Source of the DNA: Lumbricus terrestris
Lineage: Eukaryota > Annelida > Clitellata > Crassiclitellata > Lumbricidae
Length of the DNA stretch: 64,000 bases
Reading direction: 5' to 3'
NCBI GenBank assembly: GCA_949752735.1
Contig: OX457038.1
Span: 21,159,155-21,223,154, forward strand
Part shown: piece after piece, positions 43,901 to 53,203 of the stretch
Numbering within the stretch: position 1 is the first letter of the stretch
Layout: every line of letters begins with the position of its first letter
Program-made: the position numbers and the translations under genes
The notes under the pieces: model-generated
The model's database searches: none
Seen by the model: the letters and a program-made list of their open reading frames with translations, nothing else
Told to the model about the DNA's origin: nothing

Positions 43901-46900
43901 AAACAAAGCAGATGAAAATTAATTTGCAAATAAAAATGCACGCGGAAGCGGTTTTTTCGATTTTTTTAAATTTGGGGGAAACAATTAATACGGGGATACT
44001 CTATTTCGTGACACCGGCACATTTCATCCGGGGGATAGATTAATCCATCCCCTTTCCGGATAGCTTTAAGGGGGATAGAATATCACGTGACACCGGCGCC
44101 GCGAACAATAGCAGAGATTGTTGAACCCGCCGCCATCCCTACGATCTGAAAAATATCGGTGCGTATAGGATGCCAGCGTAGACCCCAAGATCTTCCCGAC
44201 GTGTGATGATGCAAAGAAGTCGTTCCGAATAGGAACCCTATAATCCAAGGACCCTCGTTGCCATGAGCACTCGAACCATGCCAGAGAGTGATGGAAATTC
44301 CATCACTTCCCAACGAGCGACATCCATCTCCGGCGACTTAAGTTGCTCCATTCTGCTCATGTGGCCACATTATCAAGCTCAGTTGTGAACTTGTGATGGC
44401 ATAATTATCATTCTCGTCTGGACATCAATCCATTTCAAATAAGTGTCGTCCAGTTGCTTGACGGGTGCTGGGTTGTGTATTTATTTCCATATTTGTTTTT
44501 TGCTTGCAGTTGGATGACGCATTTGCTGGCTGTCCTGGATTTGTCAGAGCGAACGTTACAGAGATTCGGTAGGTTCAAATCTGATCGTCTTGCAACTTGT
44601 CAGTCATCCAAAATCACTGGTTGTGGTTGCAGCTGACATTTTAGGAAGATATCTTCCACAGCAAATCTATTATCTAGGAGGTTGATGAAAGTAGGCTATA
44701 CCAATTCCTTGTGGAAACCTATAGTGCGTTTAAAATCTTGAAAAAATTGAATATAATAATAATTTCAAATTTAAATGCATGTTGATTGGTCGTTTGATTA
44801 ATTCCGAAAATTTACATAGCGTTTCTTCAAGAAAGCTACTCAGAGGCGCTCTCTGTGTTGGCTTATTCGATGTTATAGAGTTCGAAAGCACATTCAATGT
44901 TTCTTTTGGGCACAATTCCAAATAATAGGGCGCGGTGGTATAGGCCTATTAGTGGTTTGGTACCTTGAAGCAGGAGGGCTTCAAGTTCGAATCCACCTCA
45001 AGCCGCTGCGTAGAGACCTTCACTCGCAATAAATTGCGCTTCGGCGTGAAACACCGCAGTGGAGTGTCCGCGCTCTAGTCGGAAACGCCTCTGAGCAGGG
45101 GGCTTGAAGGGGTGCTATAGTAAGTGTTAGAAATAATTCAACTCAGCTGATTTTTAAATGTAGTCATGGATAAATATCAATGCTAAATACAATCTATCAT
45201 AAATCAAGTTATGTCTGCGTTGTTGCATCTACGGCCTTTAGATCGGCAAGACGGCAGAGAAGCAGCGGTTCAGACGTGGAGCCAAGTGCGCACAGTGGGA
45301 CGAACTATAGACAAGACCTCATCGTTAGCTACACGGTCGTGTTCCGTGCAAAGGAAGCTGTGCTGGAGACGAATAGAACTATGGATTACATTGATCACTC
45401 TGTCATCGATCGATTGATGAAGTTGAATGTCAGCGGAGCCACAATCTATCCTGAATATGCTGAAATAAATGCAAGGCAAGACCTACTCGCTCAGTGTAAG
45501 TATCGCTTGAATCAAGTCATCTACTAGCTAAATAGCACCGTCGATCAGTATAGTGTCGCTCTTTCGTGAGCTCTCGTGCTAGGCTACATGATTTTAAGGC
45601 GATTCCACGCTTAGGCCAATGTCTTCATCGCCTGTGTCTTCATCGCCTATGTCTTCATCGCTTGTTCACAAATTAGTCATTAGTCTACCGCATTTATTTG
45701 CCAAACCATTTTGCACGTATGGCTCTAACTAGTCGACACAGCACGAAAACTGGACATTTAAGCTGCGTATCACCTTTAGACTGTCACTGCCATTCAGCTG
45801 TAGCCTTAAATCTTGTTAGTGTCAATGAATCATTCCGATAAAAAAAACTAGTGCTTGCTGGTGCTATTTAGAACTACAATGAAGACTTATTAATGTGAAA
45901 GAACAATGAAAATGAATTGGAGCTGCAGGGACCCTATAAGGATTTGAGCTATGAAGAAAGTTTGAAAACGTGTGGACTGAAAATATTGAATAGTAGGCAC
46001 TGACAGTGAGAAAACATAGGGAGGAACGAACGGACGGACGGACGGACGGACGGACAGACAGTAACATGAGGTTCATTATATATTTAACAATATTTTAGAC
46101 TTCTGACCACGACTGACAGCGCTGTACATAGAATAAAACGGCACCATTAAATTTTATAATCCGGCTGCAGGGGATACTTCTTGAAGGGGATGATTTGGTA
46201 CGACTATTGGGGATACTTTTGCACGATGGGGGTTAGCCCCTTCCCTTCAGATTCATCCGACCAGTTACTTTATTTCGCAAAGCATACAAAGCATGACCGA
46301 CAAGTAAATCCATTCATTGCACGTGGTGAAACCTGGACGAAGTGTATGACATGACCCAGCTTGTCTAAACTAAAAAAAATTAGTTTACTGTGTGGGAAGC
46401 ATAGTTGGACCAATAATAATTATGTGATAAGAAATCAAAAAAATGGGCAATTATAATAAACGGCATGTGTCAGAAATATTTGAAGCTGCTTTTCACTATC
46501 AGCAATTTGGGAGTAGGCTATCCAGATGATGCTCCTTCCAAAAAGTGTTCAACAGTTCATGAAGTAAATTGTTTTTGTGCAGTGCTGTATTTTGGAGAAT
46601 TCTAGTTGGTGAGAAAACCATAAGTCAGGCCTTAGTGAACAAACAAGTTGAAGCAGACATTTAAAAACTGACAGAACAGAATGAAATTGACAAGTGATTT
46701 CAGGACTTTTGAGAGTCGACGTCATGAGAGATTTAAAACTCGATTTATTTTTGATTCGATACAGAACTTCAGGAGTTTCTGATTCAGACATAATTATTTT
46801 ATTTCTTAAGCTCTATGGTGCTTTAGAAGTTGTCTCAACTCTCAAGTCCATCCATGAATTGATGTTGCATTATCTTTATCTTCAGCAATGGAATTTCTCT

Positions 46901-48386
46901 TCGTCTGTGGAAAAATGAAAGGAATTTGTCACGACTGTTACCGATGCATTGGATCCGGAGTCACAACCGGTTGCGTTCCGAAATGTGATGAGGCTCGTCA
47001 TGAGATTTGCGTCTTTACCAATCTCAAGGAAACCCAAACTACCTGCCAGTAAGACGAATTATTCAATTATTCGGAGGAAATCACACATCTAGCATCCTAC
47101 TAATTTGGTCAGCTATTCATAGTTTGTGGACAAGTTGCTGAGTTGGTTCACTAATCTCTGCTGCTGAACACGCGCTGAGGCAAGATGACGAACCAAACTA
47201 CTGTTGGAACTCAGCATAAAAAGTAATTTGGAAATAACATGGAAATAATTATGCGATAACTGCTCATGAATGGCATCCAACTCAATTACGCTGTTGACAG
47301 TTATAAGCTATAGTACACGTTGTACAATTCGATCACAGTAATAATTATTATAATTTCCGTTTCATTCACAGTCTCTGTGTTACTTCCGCAGCTGCAACAG
47401 AAATTTCGTTCCTGTCGGAGAAGAGTGTGTTCATCAAGATATCATCATCGCCTTTGTTTTCGGTTCTTTGGCTGTTCTGCTGCTCCTCTGTCTGTTGGTC
47501 GTCGTCTGTAAACGAAAGCCATGGATCAGAAGCAAGAAGTACACAGTCAATGTCGTCATCAAACAGCAAAGAAGCGGGTAACGGTTCTCAACGAATGTAT
47601 TTAGTTCTTTTTGGGTAATTTAACTTTCATCAGCTGTCAGTGTCAATAGGTCTTGTCATATGCTGCAACAGCTTCCACACCTCTAAGGGCTTCGGAATAA
47701 AGTGTGTCAACATTATACATATTTTATTGAGTCTCTCTTATTTGAATCCAAAGATTCAAAAGAAGTTCATTCCATACGCGCCGCATCATTAGCCTACGCT
47801 TAGTGGGGTGGATGAAAATGAGGCTAGACAAATGCCAGTATAGGACAACCAGGCCGGGGCTGACTATGCGCATGACTTTGGGTGACCGGCCAGATGAAAA
47901 CCAAGAGACTTCACCAGTTACCCGCCACTGAGTTAGTACAAGTGCATGTATATTGAGTTTTTGCTTTATTTGGTCACGAATAAACTACTTACTTACTTTA
48001 TTTTATTTGTACATTATTGATTGAACAGAAGTGAAAGGGTTAAAATGGTGCGGTTCAAATTGAATGAACCAAGTGAAGACGAACGAAGAACAAGAACAAG
48101 AAGACGACCGATGCCACCAACCGTCTCCCAACAAGGAAAAGTGAACTTTGGTTTCGTCAGCGACAGCCTGAGTAGCATCGCGAAAGCAGCAGAACCATCC
48201 CGCAGCAACTATCCAACGATGGTAAGAGTCATGCATCGCATATTTGCATGACGGTGGAAAATGTTTTGCATTGATCCGTTAGATGATACACGAATCAAAG
48301 TGGGATGTTTTAAGCATTTCCGAATTGTTTAATAATAGGTTAATGTATAGTCTGAATTAAGTTGGAATGCATCGTCATCGTCATCG

Positions 48387-48458
<72 letters not shown>

Positions 48459-51400
48459 ATATCATTGGGCTCAATGCCCATAAGAGTCCGACGCCACTCT
48501 CTGTCTGAGTCTGTCTCGCGTCATGCTGCCCAGCTTCAACAGGTCCGGTCAGCAGGTCTGCTCCATACCATTAACATCTTGGAGCAGCTAGATCACCTTG
48601 TCTGATTGAAGATAATATTGGGAGAGAGGCATGAAGGACATCCTGGGTCAATGACCGTATGTGTCCCACGCTCTCTCCTCTGACTCTCTCCACCGGTCTG
48701 TCCTGACCGGCCTGTGCATTAGGGTGGAGTGAAAAACACAAATATTAGATATTTAAAATGTAACAGCAATAAAAAGTTGTCTTATGGTATGGGGTCAAGA
48801 AATATCAAAAAAGTTTTGAAAAATATTAATGCCTTCGTTTGCCACCAGAGGGCCATATTTTCGGAAAATTGGAGTTTTTTGAGAAAATTGAAGGTTTTCT
48901 TATTAAAAATTTGTAGTGTAAAATAATTAACCAACAAGCAATACATCATTGGAAAGAGCTATTTAAACTGAGTAAAATCATATCTTTATTTCAAGAATAG
49001 TCAAATATATGTAGGAGATATTAACTTTTTAAGATACCCCACGTTCGCGACATGTCGCTATGCCTGAAAATGGTAAAACACTAATAACTTTTCTATCCTT
49101 TGAGATATTTCAACTTGTAATATGTCATTCTATTCAGTTTATGACAGTCTATCTGACGGTGTATTTAAACTTATAAGAACCTTCCATGAAGAATTTCTGA
49201 AGCTCATGAAACCCTACAAAAATAGGAAACTAAAGGAAGCATCCTTCTAAATTGCAAAACTTTGAAAAAAGTGTAAATAATTTTTTACATTGCAGCCTGC
49301 AAATGCACCACTGACAATTGCAAATGTACCAAATCCATAAAGGATCCAACAGAGGAACAAGAGTTCCTACATGATCAACAGACAATTAGAGTTTGACGTT
49401 TAGCCGTCAGGATAAGATTACATCAACTTCACTAAAGAAGCGGCATGATAGAAAGAGAAAGGAGACCAGGCGCCTATAAGATGTCGTAAACGTCTAGATT
49501 TCGTCAACAAACAAGCATTAGCAGACAACAGTGTTCAAATTCAAAATAATGAAACGGAAAGCGAAGTAAATCCAGCAGAGTGTAAAATCTTGCCAGAATA
49601 TGAATCCATGGATGTGTCAGAAAAGTCAAGACTTATAATATAGGCCTACTTCACAAAATTAATGAAACTAAGCAAATGAGAAAGAGATTGTCAAAGCTGT
49701 CACGACTCTGTGACCGATATGGAACATCGGATATAGCAGGTGCGGTGTTTCCAAATGCTGTACTAGAAGACCTAGGTATTCCAACGAGTGCCCTTTTTCC
49801 AATTTCAGTGTTCTATCTTTGCGACCATCAAAGTACATGGTTTCAGTTGAATCTCTTATTTCAGCTTCCTGCATTGCTTTCTTTCTAGTGATTCTTTCTT
49901 AGGCCGAAGCTCATAGCGATCGATCACATATTTTGATTCGATGTGTGAAAGAATACCAAGGTCTTCTGGTACAGCATTTGGAATAACCGCACGTGCTATA
50001 TCCGATGTTCCATATCGGTCACAGACAGCTTTGACAATCTTTTTCTCATTTGCCTAGTTTAATTAATTTTGTGAAGTAGGCCTTTAGGCCTACTATTATA
50101 GGTCTTGACTTTTCTGACACATCCATGGATTCATCCTCTGGCAAGATTTTACACTCTGCTGGATTTACTTCGCTTTCTGTTTCATTATTTTGAGTTTGAA
50201 CACTGCTGTCTGCTAATGCTTGTTTGTTGACGAAATCTAGACGTTTACGACATCTTATAGGTGCATGGTCTCCTTTCTCTTTCTATCATGCCGCTTCTGT
50301 AGTGAAGTTGATATAATCTTATAATATCCTGATGGCTAATCGTCATAACTCTAATTGTCTGTTGATCATGTAGGAACTCTTGTTCCTCTGTTGGATCCTA
50401 TCTGACTTTGGTACATTTGCAATTGTCAGTGGTGCATTTGCAGGCTGCAATGTAAAAAATTATCTACACATTTTTGAAAGTTTTGCAATTTATGAGGATA
50501 TTTTCTTTAGTTTTCCTATTTTTGTAGGGTTTCATGTGCGTTCAAAATTCTTCATGGAAGGTTCTTATAAGTTTAAATACACCGTCAGATAGACTGTCAT
50601 AAACTGAATAGAATGACATATTACAAGTTGAAATATCTCAAAGGATAAAAAAGTTATTAGTGTTTTACCATTTTCAGGCATAGCGACATGTCGCGAACAT
50701 GGGGTATCTTAAAAAGTTAATATCTCCTACATATATTTGAATATTCTTGAAGTTAAGATATGATTTTACTCAGTTTAAAGAGCTCTTTCCAACGATGTAT
50801 TGCTTGGTGGTTAATTATTTTACACTACAAATTTTTAATAAGAAAACCTTCAATTTTCTCAAAAAACTCCAATTTTCCGAAAATATGGCCCTCTGGTGGC
50901 AAACAAAGGCATTAATATTTTTCAAAACTTTTTTGAAATTTCTTGACCCCATACCATAAGACAACTTTTTATTGCTGTTACATTTTAAATATCTAATATT
51001 TGTGTTTTTCACTCCACCCTACTGTGCATGTATGCTTCACATCATGACACCTAGAAGCATCTGGGTCACTATGTCACTTGTGTTGTGGTTTTTGCGGATT
51101 TCAATCGTCTTGGTCTTTTACTGCCAGCGTATCGCCACCCATCTGGCAAACCTTCCTCCTTTTGTCGGGGCTTAGGACCGGCACAGGGAAGTTGCTGTTT
51201 CCCTGTGGCAGAGGATGGATGCAGTTTAACGTCGTGCCCAGGACAGAAGTTGGAATATGCGCTAGGCCTATAAGGCAATTGATTAATGAATAGTTGGTTG
51301 AGGAATGTTGAAATCAAAGACTCGATTATTTAATTAATTTAGCCAATTCAAATGCTAAAATATTACTATAGAGGGGTCTGAACTATTTTGTATTCAGCAA

Positions 51401-53172
51401 CTTTAGAAATAAACTAAGGCTTTACGTACGTGGTTCTGATAGACTACTATTTCAATCAAATGAGTCTTACTGTACACATTGGAAGATGCACTGAAATTCT
51501 TTCATTGTCTTAATTCTTGCTTTCCACGTGAAACTATTTCCTCAAAATAGGCCTAAAGTCTATCGATTTAATGTAGGCCTGCAATGAGACAAAAGAGGTG
51601 GACATCGTTTCCCATATTTTGTGCTGGTTTTCATATCTAATTAACTTCAATCCTGATGATCTATCGGTAGAGGACGCTCCATGAAATACGAACTTCATAC
51701 AACAAATTCCATGCGAATGCAAGGGCAGTAGATAGCTACATGTATTCGATCGTGTGTAGGCTACTGTATGTCTGGAACAACTGCCGACGTTGGTCATCGG
51801 AGATCGACATGAATGAAATATTAAGAACCGTCGCAGTCTAAGGAAAACGACGACGACGCCGACCTCTGTCGTCATATCATTATAATTATTACATGCAATC
51901 TATTGACAAGCAATGTAAAAGATGTGTAAACTGTATGAAAATTGTTTGTTTGGTGGATAAGGACCGAAGAACGGAGGCATCAACGGCAGTCTTCGAAGAC
52001 GATCGACTATCGTTCGAAAGCAGCACAGATGATGTTGTAGCGCCACAAGAACTACGTGAATGGGAATCGTACAAGAATTATTCATCGTCCATCGACAAAT
52101 TCGACTTCAATGATGTAAATTACTTTTTAAACTTCTTTTCTTGTGTGTAAAATCGGATATGCCAAATGGTGTAGCCCACAGTGAACGAAGAAGACTATGA
52201 CTGTTAATTTATTACTAATGACGCTTTTTATGATGACGACGATGATAATAATAGGCTAATAGGTATAATAATGACAACAACATTATTATCATTATTATTA
52301 TTATTATCATCATCATCATCATCATCATGATATCGTTACCATCGTTATCATAAATTTTGTCGTGTCTACTTTAAAAAAAATTAACTGATCGAATAAATGT
52401 TATGATAATTATCATCACAGAGCTATTATTGTTAGTAGACCTATTGCCTTGCGTACCATCTCAATTAAGGCGGTACGGTAGCCTATAAGCAGAGCCCTGC
52501 GCCGACATGAGAGTGTCGGCGGCGGCGCGCCGGTCATTTATGGTCGGCGGCGGCGGCGCGCCGACAAACAAAAATCGGCGGCGGCGGCGACTTCGAGACG
52601 TCGGCGTCGGCGGCGCAGCGCGGCGTCGTGGAATTACTGCTCCAGCGTCGCATAATTATTTTGAATGTTGTTACACAGGAACCCTATATTATCAAGATAA
52701 GCGTGTTAAGCCATTATTTTGGCAATTATCTTGTCTTTAGTCAGCATAGATTAGAAACAATTATTCCCAGAATCAACGCTCAATTACAAAATTCTGCAAT
52801 GGCTTGATTAAGAAAAACACACGACAACGTTTTCAAATTCAGGCCTCCAGCTTACGTAGCCTACTAATAAGACTTAAAGAACTGTTTATGCTACCTGCCT
52901 ATTTTACTCTTGACCTGCCTTATGACCCGTCAGAAAATCTAGAGGCCTATTTTTCTTGACGCGACCTGCTGAAATTGTATATCTGCATGCATGCAAACAT
53001 GCATACATACATACACACATACATGAATAAATATATACATAGATAATATGCATACATGCATACATACATACATACATACATGCATACATAAATACATACA
53101 TACATACATACATACATACATACACATATACATACATACATACATACATACATACATACATACATACATACA

Positions 53173-53203
<31 letters not shown>

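Noticed and set aside
44928..45000. A tRNA gene
   Set aside because: A- and B-box spacing fits a tRNA promoter, but the arms do not fold into a normal cloverleaf, and the unit continues into a shared SINE body.
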